Shown here piece by piece: positions 1 to 8,609 of a stretch of 33,071 nucleotides of DNA. Position 1 is the first letter of the stretch; each line of letters opens with the position of its first letter. A program made the translations under genes and the position numbers. The stretch comes from Allokutzneria sp. NRRL B-24872 (GTDB lineage Bacteria > Actinomycetota > Actinomycetes > Mycobacteriales > Pseudonocardiaceae), in contig NZ_MUMH01000008.1 of NCBI RefSeq assembly GCF_002155965.1, positions 1 to 33,071 of the forward strand, written 5' to 3'. The notes beneath the pieces were generated by a model, which searched no databases, was not told the DNA's origin, and saw only the letters and a list, made by a program, of their open reading frames with translations.

Positions 1-190
1 TCGGGGCGGGCCGCTTCGCGCGCGGCTCGGGCTTCGTCGGCGAGTCGATCACCGGCGGTGCGACGGTCTCCTCTTCCTCCACCATGGGTTCCACGACGGG
101 CGCGGGGCTCGGCTCGGGGCGGTTCCTGCTGCCAGCGACGTGCCGCGTGCGCGGGGTCTGCGTGGGGCGGGAGCGGCGGGGCGGGGTCAC
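1..190 (-). CDS. Mce-associated membrane protein, N-terminal part only
   Basis: The coding sequence starts at a GTG (188-190) that overlaps the TGA of the preceding gene as GTGA, and it runs off the left edge after about 63 codons. The visible part is a basic N-terminus (TPPRRSRPT) followed by a Pro/Glu/Val-rich stretch with a run of four glutamates and no hydrophobic segment yet. A disordered charged N-terminus before a single membrane helix is usual for the second Mce-associated (Mas) protein at the end of actinobacterial mce operons. The position directly after another Mas gene supports this. Mas proteins are thought to stabilise or assist the Mce complex. Assignment rests mostly on context because the diagnostic C-terminal domain is outside the window. 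Confidence 0.55.
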   Translation of the reverse strand, partial: MTPPRRSRPTQTPRTRHVAGSRNRPEPSPAPVVEPMVEEEETVAPPVIDSPTKPEPRAKRPAP

Positions 191-717
191 GAGGCACCTC
201 CGGCCTGCACCTTGATCGGGGCGAGCGCGTTGAGCTTCCAGCCGGTGTCGGTCTTCGTCAGCTCGGCGAGGAAGCGGAACCGCAGCGGCACCGCGGGCTG
301 GTCGGCGAGGCTGACCATGCGCTCGACGACGCTCATCACGGTCGCCTTGCCCGCGCGGACGTCGAGCGAGGTCACGGCCGCGTCGAGCACCTTGGCGGTG
401 GTGACCTGCTTGAGCTGTTCCAGCTCCTTGCGGGCCTTGTCCTTGTCCGCGACGACGCCCTCCTGGAGCGAGCCGGTGGAGGCCTCCTGCCAGCGCGCGA
501 TCATCGCGTCGAAGTTGCGGTAGTCGAGGGTGTTGAAGTTGACGATCGCCTGCTGGCCGACGGTGGCGACCTGCTCGCGCTGCTCGGCGAACTCGACCGA
601 CTCGTCACCGGAGAGCCTCAGCCACCCCACGCCGAACCAGGCCGCTGCCAGCACCGCCGCGGCTGCGAGGCCCGCGGTGGTCCACAGCACCACGCGTCGC
701 GGCTGCTTGTCGTCCAT
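187..717 (-). CDS. Mce-associated membrane protein (Mas)
   Basis: A 176-aa protein with a short cytoplasmic N-terminus (MDDKQPRR), one membrane helix at about residues 9-31, and a periplasm-side domain of about 140 residues. This layout (helix, short charged linker, small alpha/beta domain ending in a WKLNAL-type strand) is that of Mce-associated proteins encoded after mceF in actinobacteria. It lies 30 nt after mceF on the same strand and overlaps the next Mas gene by 4 nt, so it belongs to the same operon. The likely role is as an accessory or stabilising subunit of the Mce lipid importer. No catalytic motif is seen. Confidence 0.75.
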   Translation of the reverse strand: MDDKQPRRVVLWTTAGLAAAAVLAAAWFGVGWLRLSGDESVEFAEQREQVATVGQQAIVNFNTLDYRNFDAMIARWQEASTGSLQEGVVADKDKARKELEQLKQVTTAKVLDAAVTSLDVRAGKATVMSVVERMVSLADQPAVPLRFRFLAELTKTDTGWKLNALAPIKVQAGGAS

Positions 718-747
718 GTCGCTCCAGGGTAGGCGGGTGATGCGTGC

Positions 748-2010
748 TCAGCCGGGCAGGCCGAACAGCTGGCCGAGGCTGGTGGGGCCGGTGAGCCCGG
801 TCGGTCTGAGCAGGTCGAGGAGGCTGCCGGGCTGCTGGAGGACCTGCGTAGACGGCACGCCTCCGGTGCCCGGGCCCGGTGCGGGCGGCGGCGACACGGG
901 TTTGCCGCCGTAGGGCGCGTTCTGCGCGCCGCGCACGGTGACGGGACTGCCGGGGCCCTCCGCGCAGTACGCCTGCGTGTTGAGCGGAGCGGCACCGGTG
1001 TCACCTCCCGTGCGACGCTTGGTCTTCTCGTAGCCCTTCACGCAGGCGGGCGGGTCGAAGAAGTTCAGCGCCAGCCCGAAGTGCGCGGTGCCGTCGTTGG
1101 GCACGACGGTGAACGTGCCGCCGACCACCATCGGGTAGGTCACCAGCAGCTGCTCGATGCCGTCCTTGCGCGGCAGCGCCACATTGGCCGTGGTGAGCAG
1201 GTTCGCGATCGTCTCCGACAGGCTCTGGCCGGACTCCCTGATCAGCCCGCTCGCCTGCTGCGCGGCCCCGGGGGCTGCGGTGATCAGGTTGCGCAGGTCG
1301 GGGTCGGAGGTCTTGAGCTGGTCGGCGATCAGGCGCAGGTCGCGGCTGAAGTCGGTGATCGCGGATCCCTTGGCGGCCTGCGTGTCCAGGACGGTGCGGC
1401 CGTCGCGGAGCAGCTGCAACGTCTGCGGCAGGTGGCGAACGGCGTCGCTGGTGAACGAGCGCGCGGTGTCGATGAGGCGCTGGAGGTCGGGGCCGCGCCC
1501 GTCGAAGGCGGTGCCGAGCTCGTCGACCACCGTGCGCAGGGACTCGGTCGGCACCGACGACGCGAGGCTGTCGAGGTTGCCCAGCAACGACTGCACGGGC
1601 AGCGGGGTCTTGGCCTGCTCGCGGCGGATCACCGCGCCCTCGGCGAGGAACGGGCCCTGGTCGGACTTCGGGCGCAGGTCCACGTACTGCTCGCCGACCG
1701 CCGAGCGGTTGGTGACCACGGCCTCGACGTCGGTGGGGATCGGCGCGGCGGAGGTGTCGATGTCCAGCTGCACCTCGACGCCGTCCGCGGTCAGGCGCAG
1801 CGGGCCGACACGGCCCACGGCGACACCACGGTAGGTGACCTCGGCGTTGGTGAAGATGCCGCCGGCGTCGGCCAGCTCCATCGTCACGACGTAGCCGCGC
1901 GGGCCGAAGAGGCGGTCCAGCCCGGCGTAGCGCGCGCCCGCGTAGCTCACGCCGACCAGCGCGATCAGCACGAAGCCGATGAGCTGGAGTCTTGCCCTGC
2001 GGGTCAACAT
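748..2010 (-). CDS. mceF: MceF, MCE-family lipid-transport protein
   Basis: A 420-aa protein with an N-terminal membrane anchor at about residues 9-27, then an MCE/MlaD domain at about 38-120 (features VTYRGVAVGRVGPL and AVGEQYVDL), then a long helical region and a Pro/Gly-rich tail. MCE proteins form a hexameric tube across the periplasm that carries lipids or sterols to the YrbE permeases. It is the sixth MCE gene in the cluster, and its ATG (2008-2010) directly abuts the TAG of mceE. Naming as F rests on being last in the A-F order; substrate cannot be told from sequence. Confidence 0.88.
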   Translation of the reverse strand: MLTRRARLQLIGFVLIALVGVSYAGARYAGLDRLFGPRGYVVTMELADAGGIFTNAEVTYRGVAVGRVGPLRLTADGVEVQLDIDTSAAPIPTDVEAVVTNRSAVGEQYVDLRPKSDQGPFLAEGAVIRREQAKTPLPVQSLLGNLDSLASSVPTESLRTVVDELGTAFDGRGPDLQRLIDTARSFTSDAVRHLPQTLQLLRDGRTVLDTQAAKGSAITDFSRDLRLIADQLKTSDPDLRNLITAAPGAAQQASGLIRESGQSLSETIANLLTTANVALPRKDGIEQLLVTYPMVVGGTFTVVPNDGTAHFGLALNFFDPPACVKGYEKTKRRTGGDTGAAPLNTQAYCAEGPGSPVTVRGAQNAPYGGKPVSPPPAPGPGTGGVPSTQVLQQPGSLLDLLRPTGLTGPTSLGQLFGLPG

Positions 2011-3180
2011 CTAGCGCCCACCCCCGAGGAGTCCACCGAGCAGGCCGCCGAGGATGCCGCCGTTTCCGGGCTGCGGCTGCTGCGACGGGATCGGCAGTTG
2101 CAGCGGGAGCCTGGGCAGCGGGTTGGGGTCGGCCGGGCGCCCGCCGTCGAGCCCCGGGATCGGCAGCTGGATCAGCGGCTGCCGCGACCGGCCGAGGTTG
2201 TCCAGGATGTTGCCCAGGTCGAGGTCGAGCTTGGCGTAGAGGTTGGTGTAGTCGCCCTTCACGCCCGCGACCGCCGCGTCCGGGAACGGGAAGGTCAGCA
2301 GCAGCTCGAAGGACTTCGGCAGGTTGGTGCCCGCCTCGGCCAGCTTCTTCAGCGTCGGGGTGAGCGCCTTGAGGTCGGCGACGAGGTCGTTCTTGCTGCG
2401 GTTGACCACGTCGGTGGCGACGCCGGAGAGCTTGTCGAGCCCCTTGAGCATCCCGACCAGCTGTTCGCGCTGCTCGGAGAGGACCTTCACGCCCGGCGCG
2501 AGGTCCTTGAGCGCGGTCTCGATGTTGCCGCGCTGACCGGCGAGCGTCGCGGACAACCGGTTCACGCCGTCGAGCGCCCTGGTGATCTCACCGCGGTGCC
2601 CGTCGAGGTCCTTCACGAGCGTGTTCACGTTGCCCAGCAAGGAACGCAGCTGCGGCTCGTTGCCGGTCATCGCGGCGTTGAGCTCCTTGGTGATGTCCTG
2701 GAGCTTGGCCACACCGCCGCCGTTGAGCAGCATCGACAGCGCGCCGAAGACCTCTTCGACCTCGGGGTTGCGGTTGGTGCGCTCGATCGGGATCTGCGCA
2801 CCGTTGGCGAGCCTGCCGGTCTCGCGGCCCTTCGGCGGCGCGGCCAGCTCGACGAACTTCTCCCCCAGCAGGCTCGACTGGCGCAGGCGAGCGTCGGCGT
2901 TGGCCGGGAGCACGACATCGCCGTTGACCGACACCGTGACCAGCGCGGTCCAGCCGTCCGGGGCCAGCTCCACGCCCTCGACCCGGCCGACCGGGACGTC
3001 GTTGACCTTCACCGACGCTTGCGGGACCAGGTCGAGCACGTCCCGGAACTGCACTTTGACCTGGTACGGACGGTCACCGAGGTCCGCCCCGCCGGGCAGC
3101 GGAACGTTGTAGAGCCCGCCGAAACCACAGCCGCTGAGGCACAGCAGCGCGACGGCGACGAGGGCGATCCTGCGCTTCAC
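2011..3180 (-). CDS. mceE: MceE, lipoprotein MCE-family protein
   Basis: A 389-aa protein starting at GTG 3178-3180, which overlaps the mceD stop as GTGA. The N-terminus (VKRRIALVAV, then ALLCLSGC) is a lipoprotein signal with lipobox LSGC at residues 15-18, so Cys18 should be lipidated. The fifth MCE protein of actinobacterial clusters is typically the lipoprotein (LprK type), which fits. The MCE domain follows at about residues 40-125 (ASVKVNDVPVGRVEGV, LLGEKFVEL), then a long coiled-coil-like region and a Gly/Pro/Gln-rich C-terminus. It is an extracytoplasmic subunit of the lipid-uptake tube. Confidence 0.9.
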   Translation of the reverse strand: MKRRIALVAVALLCLSGCGFGGLYNVPLPGGADLGDRPYQVKVQFRDVLDLVPQASVKVNDVPVGRVEGVELAPDGWTALVTVSVNGDVVLPANADARLRQSSLLGEKFVELAAPPKGRETGRLANGAQIPIERTNRNPEVEEVFGALSMLLNGGGVAKLQDITKELNAAMTGNEPQLRSLLGNVNTLVKDLDGHRGEITRALDGVNRLSATLAGQRGNIETALKDLAPGVKVLSEQREQLVGMLKGLDKLSGVATDVVNRSKNDLVADLKALTPTLKKLAEAGTNLPKSFELLLTFPFPDAAVAGVKGDYTNLYAKLDLDLGNILDNLGRSRQPLIQLPIPGLDGGRPADPNPLPRLPLQLPIPSQQPQPGNGGILGGLLGGLLGGGR

Positions 3181-4415
3181 CGGCCACCTCCCGCAGGCGG
3201 CTGGGCGGGCGTCGCCGGCGTGCCACCGCCGCTGCCGCCCGCGGACGGGGAGAGCAGCGGCACCGGCAGCGAGGGTGCGCGGCCCTGCTGGAGGGCTTGG
3301 ATGACCTCGGCGATGCTCGGCAGCTTCGCGACGCCGTTGACCACCGGGGCGAGCTTGTCGCAGGTGTCGGCGAGCAGCTGCGGGAGCTGCTTGGGCGTGG
3401 TCTGCCGGACCAGCTTGCAGATCATCACGATCGGCGGCTCGGTCAGCTCGTTGAGGTGTGCCCGCACGTCCAGCGTTCCGGACGAGCCGTTGTAGGAGTT
3501 CTGGAGGTTGCCGAGCGCGAGCGGCCCGACGTCGAGCACTTCGGCGAGCGCGGCGCGCTGGTCGACGAGGACCTTGGTGATACCGCTCAGTTTGTCCACA
3601 TTGGACTTGAGCTTGTCCCTGTTGTCCTTGATGAACCCGTCGACGGCGGTGAGCGCCGACGCCAGCTCGCGCAGCGACGCGCCCAGGTTCTGCCGTTCCT
3701 CCGCGAGGAGCTTGCTGACGTCGGCGAGCTGATCGGTGAACCGCCGCACCTGGCCGTCGTTCTCGGACAGCATCGAGGTGAACTTCTGCAGCCCGTCGAC
3801 GGTGCCGAACAGGTCCTCGCGCGAGCCGGAGAGCGTTTCCGTTGCGGCGCCGAGGTTTCTGATGGTGTCGCCGAGCTTCTTCCCGTTGCCGTCGAGGTTC
3901 TTGGCCGCGGTGTCCAGCAGGTCCGACAGCGCCCCGTTCGCGTTGGCGCCCTTGGGGCCCAGGGCCGTCGTGAGCTTGTCCAGGCTCGCGTAGACCTCGT
4001 CGAGTTCGACCGGCGTCGCGGTGCGCTCGCGCGGGATCACCGCGCCGTCGCCCAGCTTGTCGCCGCCGGTGTACGCGGGCGCGAGCTGGACGTAACGGTC
4101 GCTGACGACGGCCGGGTTGACCACGAGAGCCTGCGCGGCCGCCGGGACGTCCACGTCGTCGTCCACGAGGAAGTCGACCTTCACCACCCGGCCCTGCGGC
4201 TCGACCTTCACGATCTCGCCGACGCGGACACCGAGCACCCGGACGTCGCCGCCCGCGTAGATCCCGACGCCTGCCGAGAAGTACGCGGTGACGCGTTTCC
4301 CCGGCGCACGAAGGAAAACAAACCAGATGCCCGCAGTGACGACCAGCGCGACGACGCACAGGAACGCGATGAGGCGGGCGAGGTTGTCGCTCAACTTGGC
4401 GGCGGAAGTGCTCAT
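3177..4415 (-). CDS. mceD: MceD, MCE-family lipid-transport protein
   Basis: A 412-aa protein. ATG at 4413-4415 overlaps the mceC stop as ATGA; an in-frame ATG at 4424 is possible but breaks the overlap pattern. There is one membrane helix at about residues 13-34, an MCE domain at about 40-120 (DVRVLGVRVGEIVKV, VVSDRYVQLAP), a helical region to about 370, and a Ser/Gly/Pro-rich tail of about 35 residues. It is the fourth MCE subunit of the operon. Function follows from the family: substrate shuttling between the outer envelope and the inner-membrane permease. Confidence 0.88.
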   Translation of the reverse strand: MSTSAAKLSDNLARLIAFLCVVALVVTAGIWFVFLRAPGKRVTAYFSAGVGIYAGGDVRVLGVRVGEIVKVEPQGRVVKVDFLVDDDVDVPAAAQALVVNPAVVSDRYVQLAPAYTGGDKLGDGAVIPRERTATPVELDEVYASLDKLTTALGPKGANANGALSDLLDTAAKNLDGNGKKLGDTIRNLGAATETLSGSREDLFGTVDGLQKFTSMLSENDGQVRRFTDQLADVSKLLAEERQNLGASLRELASALTAVDGFIKDNRDKLKSNVDKLSGITKVLVDQRAALAEVLDVGPLALGNLQNSYNGSSGTLDVRAHLNELTEPPIVMICKLVRQTTPKQLPQLLADTCDKLAPVVNGVAKLPSIAEVIQALQQGRAPSLPVPLLSPSAGGSGGGTPATPAQPPAGGGR

Positions 4416-5395
4416 GGGCGGCACCCCTCCGGGTTGATCGGGCCGATCGACGGCGGGAGCAGGCCGCAGATGTAGGTGTCGAACCAGCGGCCGTTGCCGA
4501 GGGTGTTGGCGAAGACGCGGACGAACGGCGCCATCAGCTGGATGCTCTTGCCCAGGCTCTCCTGGTTGCGGTCGAGCATCGTCGTGACGCGCTCCAGCTG
4601 CTCCAGCGCGGGCCGCAACTGCGCCTTGTTGTCCGCCACCAGGCCCTTCAGCTCTGCCGCGAGCTTCTGCGTCCCGGTCAGCAGGTTCTTGATGGCGTCA
4701 CGCCGCTTGCGGATCTCCTCGAGCAGCTTGTTGCCGTCGCCGAGCAGCTTCTCGAACTCCGCGTTGCGGTCGGAGACGGTCTTGCTGATCTTGTTGGTGT
4801 TGCGCAGCAACGTGGCCAGCTGCTGGTCCCGCGTGGAGATCGTGCGCGACAGCGCGGACAGCCCGTCGAGCGCGCCCCTGACCTCACCGGGGGTGTCGCG
4901 GAAGGTGTCGGAGACGACGCGGAAGCTCTTCGCCAGCTGCTCGGTGTCGATCTCGGTGAGCGTGCTGGCCAGCCCGGTGAACGCCTCGGTGACGTCGTAG
5001 GGGGCGATGGTGCGCTCGCGCGGGATCGCCTGGCTCGGCCGCAGTTCCTGCTCGCCCTGCGGGTCCAGCGAGAGGAACTTCTGCCCCAGCAAGGTCTTGA
5101 TCTTGATCGCGGCGGAGGTGCGGTCGCCCACCCAGGTGTCGCTGACGCGGAAGGACACCAGCACGTGGTCGCCCTCCAGCTCGACACCGGTGACCTTGCC
5201 GACCTTCACCCCGGCCACGCGCACCTCGTCGCCGTCGCGCAGTCCCCCGGCCTCGGAGAAGTGCGCGCGGTAGGAGGTGCCGCCGCCGATGATCGGCAGG
5301 TCCTCGGCGAAGAACGCGGCCAGCAGGCCGAGCAGGATCACCAGCAGCCCGGAGGCGCCGACGGTGACGGGGTTGCGCTCGCGGAAGGGCTTCAC
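4412..5395 (-). CDS. mceC: MceC, MCE-family lipid-transport protein
   Basis: A 327-aa protein from GTG 5393-5395, which forms the GTGA overlap with mceB; an in-frame ATG at 5404 would add three residues. There is an N-terminal membrane helix at about residues 11-30, an MCE domain at about 40-115 (DEVRVAGVKVGKVTGV, LLGQKFLSLDP), then a long helical region and a short C-terminus with two cysteines (YICGLLPP, PEGCRP) that resembles the C-terminus of MceB. It is the third MCE subunit in the operon. Confidence 0.88.
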   Translation of the reverse strand: MKPFRERNPVTVGASGLLVILLGLLAAFFAEDLPIIGGGTSYRAHFSEAGGLRDGDEVRVAGVKVGKVTGVELEGDHVLVSFRVSDTWVGDRTSAAIKIKTLLGQKFLSLDPQGEQELRPSQAIPRERTIAPYDVTEAFTGLASTLTEIDTEQLAKSFRVVSDTFRDTPGEVRGALDGLSALSRTISTRDQQLATLLRNTNKISKTVSDRNAEFEKLLGDGNKLLEEIRKRRDAIKNLLTGTQKLAAELKGLVADNKAQLRPALEQLERVTTMLDRNQESLGKSIQLMAPFVRVFANTLGNGRWFDTYICGLLPPSIGPINPEGCRP

Positions 5396-6414
5396 GGGCG
5401 GCACCTCGGCTGCGTCGGCGGCAGGACCGGCACGGCGAGCTTGCCGACAACGGGCAACGCGACCTCACCGGAGGCCCCGCACAGGAAGAAGTTGAACCAC
5501 GAGCCGTAGGTCGCGGTGCGGGAGATCGTCTCCAGCTTGTTCGGCATGCGCTGGAGCACGCCCTCGACGACGTCGTTGCTGTCGGCCAGGTTCTTGGCCA
5601 CCTTGCCCAGCTCGGCGATGTCGGTGCGCAGCGGAGCACGCACGTCGGTCAGCAGCCCGGCCGTGGTGCCGGTGAGGTCGGCGAGCGCGCTCACCGCCGC
5701 GCCGATCGGTTCGCGGTCCTTCGCGAGCCCGGAAACCAACTGCTGCAAGGAGATCACGAGTCCGGAGAGCTGCGTGTCACGCTGGTTCACGGTGCCGAGC
5801 ACGGTGTTGAGGTTGCCGATGACATCGCCGATCACCTTGTCCTTGCTGGCGATCGTGGACGTCAGCGAGGCGGTGTGCGCCAGCAGGCTCTGCACCGTGC
5901 CACCTTCGCCCTGGAGCACTTGGACGATCTCGTAGGACAACTTGTTCACATCGGCCGGGTTGAGCGCCTGGAACAGCGGCTTGAAGCCGTTGAACAACGT
6001 GGTCAGGTCGAGCGCGGGACGCGTGCGCTCCACCGGGATCGTCGCCCCCTCGGCAAGCTCCCCCGTGCCGCCCACGCCGCGGTCCAACGCGATGTAGCGC
6101 TGGCCGACCAGGTTGCGGTACTTGATGGTCGCGGTGACCGACTCGGGCAGTTTCTTGCCCGTGGTGACGGTGAAGCGCACCTCGGCGAGCCTGCGGTCGA
6201 CGACGCTGACCTCGCGCACCTCGCCGACCCTGACCCCCGCGACGCGCACGTCATCGCCCTCGTTGACCGAGGTGACGTCGGTGAACCTGGCGCTGTACTC
6301 AGTGGCTCCGCGCAGGTCCACGTTGGCGATCGTGATGGCCAGCAACGCGGTCGCGAGCACGGTGACGGTGGCGAAGATGATCAGCTTCGTCAGCGGTCCG
6401 GCGAGTCCCCTCAC
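5392..6414 (-). CDS. mceB: MceB, MCE-family lipid-transport protein
   Basis: A 340-aa protein. The reading frame is open upstream, but GTG 6412-6414 overlaps the mceA TGA as GTGA and places the hydrophobic helix (residues 11-30) near the N-terminus, so it is the preferred start. The MCE domain lies at about 38-113 (DDVRVAGVRVGEVREV, LVGQRYIALD), followed by a helical region and a C-terminal segment with cysteines (FFLCGASGE, QPRCRP). It is the second MCE subunit and is translationally coupled to both neighbours. Confidence 0.88.
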   Translation of the reverse strand: MRGLAGPLTKLIIFATVTVLATALLAITIANVDLRGATEYSARFTDVTSVNEGDDVRVAGVRVGEVREVSVVDRRLAEVRFTVTTGKKLPESVTATIKYRNLVGQRYIALDRGVGGTGELAEGATIPVERTRPALDLTTLFNGFKPLFQALNPADVNKLSYEIVQVLQGEGGTVQSLLAHTASLTSTIASKDKVIGDVIGNLNTVLGTVNQRDTQLSGLVISLQQLVSGLAKDREPIGAAVSALADLTGTTAGLLTDVRAPLRTDIAELGKVAKNLADSNDVVEGVLQRMPNKLETISRTATYGSWFNFFLCGASGEVALPVVGKLAVPVLPPTQPRCRP

Positions 6415-7775
6415 TTCAGCGTCACCTCCGCCCCTCTGAACATCGGTCCGAGCAGGATGCTGCCCCACCCCGGCACCTGCTGCGGCGAGCGCCCCATGGA
6501 CGGGGCCAGCAGCGCGGAGATGTAGCGCTGCTCAGCCGGGGAGTTCGCCAGCCCCAGCTCCTGTCCGCGCGCCGCCGCGCTCGCGGAGGCCGGGATGACG
6601 TTGCCGTTCTCGTCGATCTCGCCGGTGGGCAGCAGCCCGTCACTGGCGTTGCGCGGCGGCGTGGGCGGCTTCGACCCGTCCTTCACCGGCCCCTCCGGCG
6701 GGTACTGCGGGAACGGCTCCGGCCTGGGTTGGATGTCGTAGCAACGCGGTCCGCGCTTGTCGGCGTACTCCGGCTCGTCCTGGTTCGGCACGTACTTCCC
6801 GCGGTTGGCGGTGATCTCCAGGGTGATGTGCAGGCCGGGCTCGTTGGTGCCCTGCCCGAAGGCCTTGCTCAGCCTCGGTTGCAGCTCGGCGAGGCTCTTG
6901 AGCAGGCAGGGGTATTCCGGCGCGTACTTGCCCAGCAGCTCCAACAGCGGCCTGCTCGACTTCGCGACGCCGATGATGTTGTTGCGGTTGGCGGAGAGGA
7001 AGCCGCCGAGGTCCGCCGTCGCCCCGTCGACCGTGCTGTACAGCGTCTGAAGGTTCTCGCGCTGCTCCACCACGGTCTTGCTCGTGACGGTGAGGTCCGC
7101 GAGCGTTTGGAGCAGGTCGGGCGCGGCCTTGTCGTAGACCGCGCTGACGTCGGCGAGCTTGCTGATGTCCGCCTTGAGATCCGGCAGTGCGGGGTTCAGC
7201 TGCCGCACGAGGTCGTTGAGCTCCACAAGGGATTCGCCGAGCGGCTTTCCCCTGCCCTGCAAGGCAGTCGCGAGCGATCCGAGCGTGCTCGCGAGCTTCT
7301 GCGGCTGCACGGCCTGGAGCACGGGCATGAGGTTGGACAGCACGCGCTCCAGCTCCATCGCCGAGCTCGACGTGTCCTGCGCGATCACGTCCCCGGCCGC
7401 GAGGTGCGCACCGCCGGCCCGATCCGGTGGCACCAGCGCGACGTAGCGCTCGCCGAAGAGCGTCTTGGGCAGCAGGCGCGCCGTGACCCCGCGCGGGATG
7501 ATGTCGATCTTGTCGCGGTGCAGGGCCAGCTCCAGCTCGGCGCCGTCGCCCCGGCTGCTGATCCGCCTGACCTCGCCGACGAGGACCCCGTGCACCTTCA
7601 CATCGGACTCGGTGAGCAGCTGGTTCCCCGCGCGGTCGGTGCGCAGCGACACGACCACGTCCGAGCTGAACGCGTTGCGGTAGATCGCGACGGTCAGCGT
7701 CAGGAACAGCGCGATGATCGCCAGCAGGGCCACTCCGAGCAGCCGCTGGCGGACCTTCGACAGTGAGCCCCTCAT
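6411..7775 (-). CDS. mceA: MceA, MCE-family lipid-transport protein
   Basis: A 454-aa protein from ATG 7773-7775, which overlaps the yrbEB stop as ATGA. There is a membrane helix at about residues 12-31, an MCE domain at about 38-117 (SDVKVHGVLVGEVRRI, LFGERYVAL), a helical middle region, and a long Pro-rich C-terminal part with cysteines (YPCLLKSL, GPRCYDI). First in the MCE series and next to the permeases, it takes the MceA position. The extended C-terminus is typical for MceA, which is usually longer than MceB and MceC. Confidence 0.88.
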   Translation of the reverse strand: MRGSLSKVRQRLLGVALLAIIALFLTLTVAIYRNAFSSDVVVSLRTDRAGNQLLTESDVKVHGVLVGEVRRISSRGDGAELELALHRDKIDIIPRGVTARLLPKTLFGERYVALVPPDRAGGAHLAAGDVIAQDTSSSAMELERVLSNLMPVLQAVQPQKLASTLGSLATALQGRGKPLGESLVELNDLVRQLNPALPDLKADISKLADVSAVYDKAAPDLLQTLADLTVTSKTVVEQRENLQTLYSTVDGATADLGGFLSANRNNIIGVAKSSRPLLELLGKYAPEYPCLLKSLAELQPRLSKAFGQGTNEPGLHITLEITANRGKYVPNQDEPEYADKRGPRCYDIQPRPEPFPQYPPEGPVKDGSKPPTPPRNASDGLLPTGEIDENGNVIPASASAAARGQELGLANSPAEQRYISALLAPSMGRSPQQVPGWGSILLGPMFRGAEVTLK

Positions 7776-8608
7776 CCGACGATCCTCACCGTCGTCGTGG
7801 TGCCCCAGATCGCCAGGCTGAGGAAGAAGTCCAGCAACGCCGTGGTGACGATCGCCGTGCGCACGGCCCTGCCGACCGCGACGCCCACGCCCGCCGGGCC
7901 GCCGGAGGCGCGGTAGCCGTAGTAGCAGTGGGTCATGATGATCACCACGCTGAAGACCAGGACCTTCAGGAACGACCACAGCACGTCTTCCGGTGGCAGG
8001 AAGAGGTTGAAGTAGTGGTCGTAGGTGCCCGCCGACTGCCCGTAGAAGTTCACCGTGACCGTGCGCGCGGCCACGTACGAGGTGAGCAGGCCGATCACGT
8101 ACAGCGGGATCACCGCGACGAAGCCGGAGATGATCCGCGTGGTGACCAGGTAGGGCAGGCTCGGGATGCCCATGACCTCCAGGGCGTCGATCTCCTCGGA
8201 GATCCGCATCGCGCCGAGCTGCGCGGTGAACCCGGAGCCGACCGTCGCCGACAGCGCCAGGCCCGCGACCAGCGGAGCGATCTCGCGGGTGTTGAAGTAC
8301 GCCGAGATGAACCCGGCGAAGGCCGAGGTGCCGATCTGGTTCAGCGCCGCGTAGCCCTGGAGCCCGACCACGGTGCCGGTGAACAGGGTCAGCCCGATCA
8401 TCACGCCGATGGTGCCGCCGATGACCGCGAGCGCCCCGCTGCCGAAGCTCACCTCGGCCAGCAGCCGCAACGTCTCCCTGGTGTAGCGGCGCAGCGCCCT
8501 CGGCACCCACGCCAGCGCTCGCAGGTAGAACCACATCTGGTCGCCGAGCTGGTCCAGCATGGCCAGTGGCCGGTTCGCCACCCTCTTCGCACGGTCGGAG
8601 ATGCTCAC
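7772..8608 (-). CDS. yrbEB: YrbEB/MlaE-family permease of the Mce transporter
   Basis: A 278-aa integral membrane protein with about five or six hydrophobic segments and the MlaE-family signature around residues 130-150 (QLGAMRISEEIDALEVMGI), the region that contacts the ATPase. GTG start at 8606-8608 is 1 nt downstream of the yrbEA stop. Two YrbE permeases paired with one Mkl-type ATPase form the inner-membrane ABC part of an Mce system. It overlaps mceA by 4 nt. Confidence 0.92.
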   Translation of the reverse strand: MSISDRAKRVANRPLAMLDQLGDQMWFYLRALAWVPRALRRYTRETLRLLAEVSFGSGALAVIGGTIGVMIGLTLFTGTVVGLQGYAALNQIGTSAFAGFISAYFNTREIAPLVAGLALSATVGSGFTAQLGAMRISEEIDALEVMGIPSLPYLVTTRIISGFVAVIPLYVIGLLTSYVAARTVTVNFYGQSAGTYDHYFNLFLPPEDVLWSFLKVLVFSVVIIMTHCYYGYRASGGPAGVGVAVGRAVRTAIVTTALLDFFLSLAIWGTTTTVRIVG

Positions 8609-8609
8609 G

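Noticed and set aside
1081-3495. Long plus-strand open frame of about 800 codons
   Set aside because: It is the antisense of mceF, mceE and part of mceD; high GC keeps opposite frames open, and its composition (runs of Arg, Gly, Val, Gln) is not protein-like.
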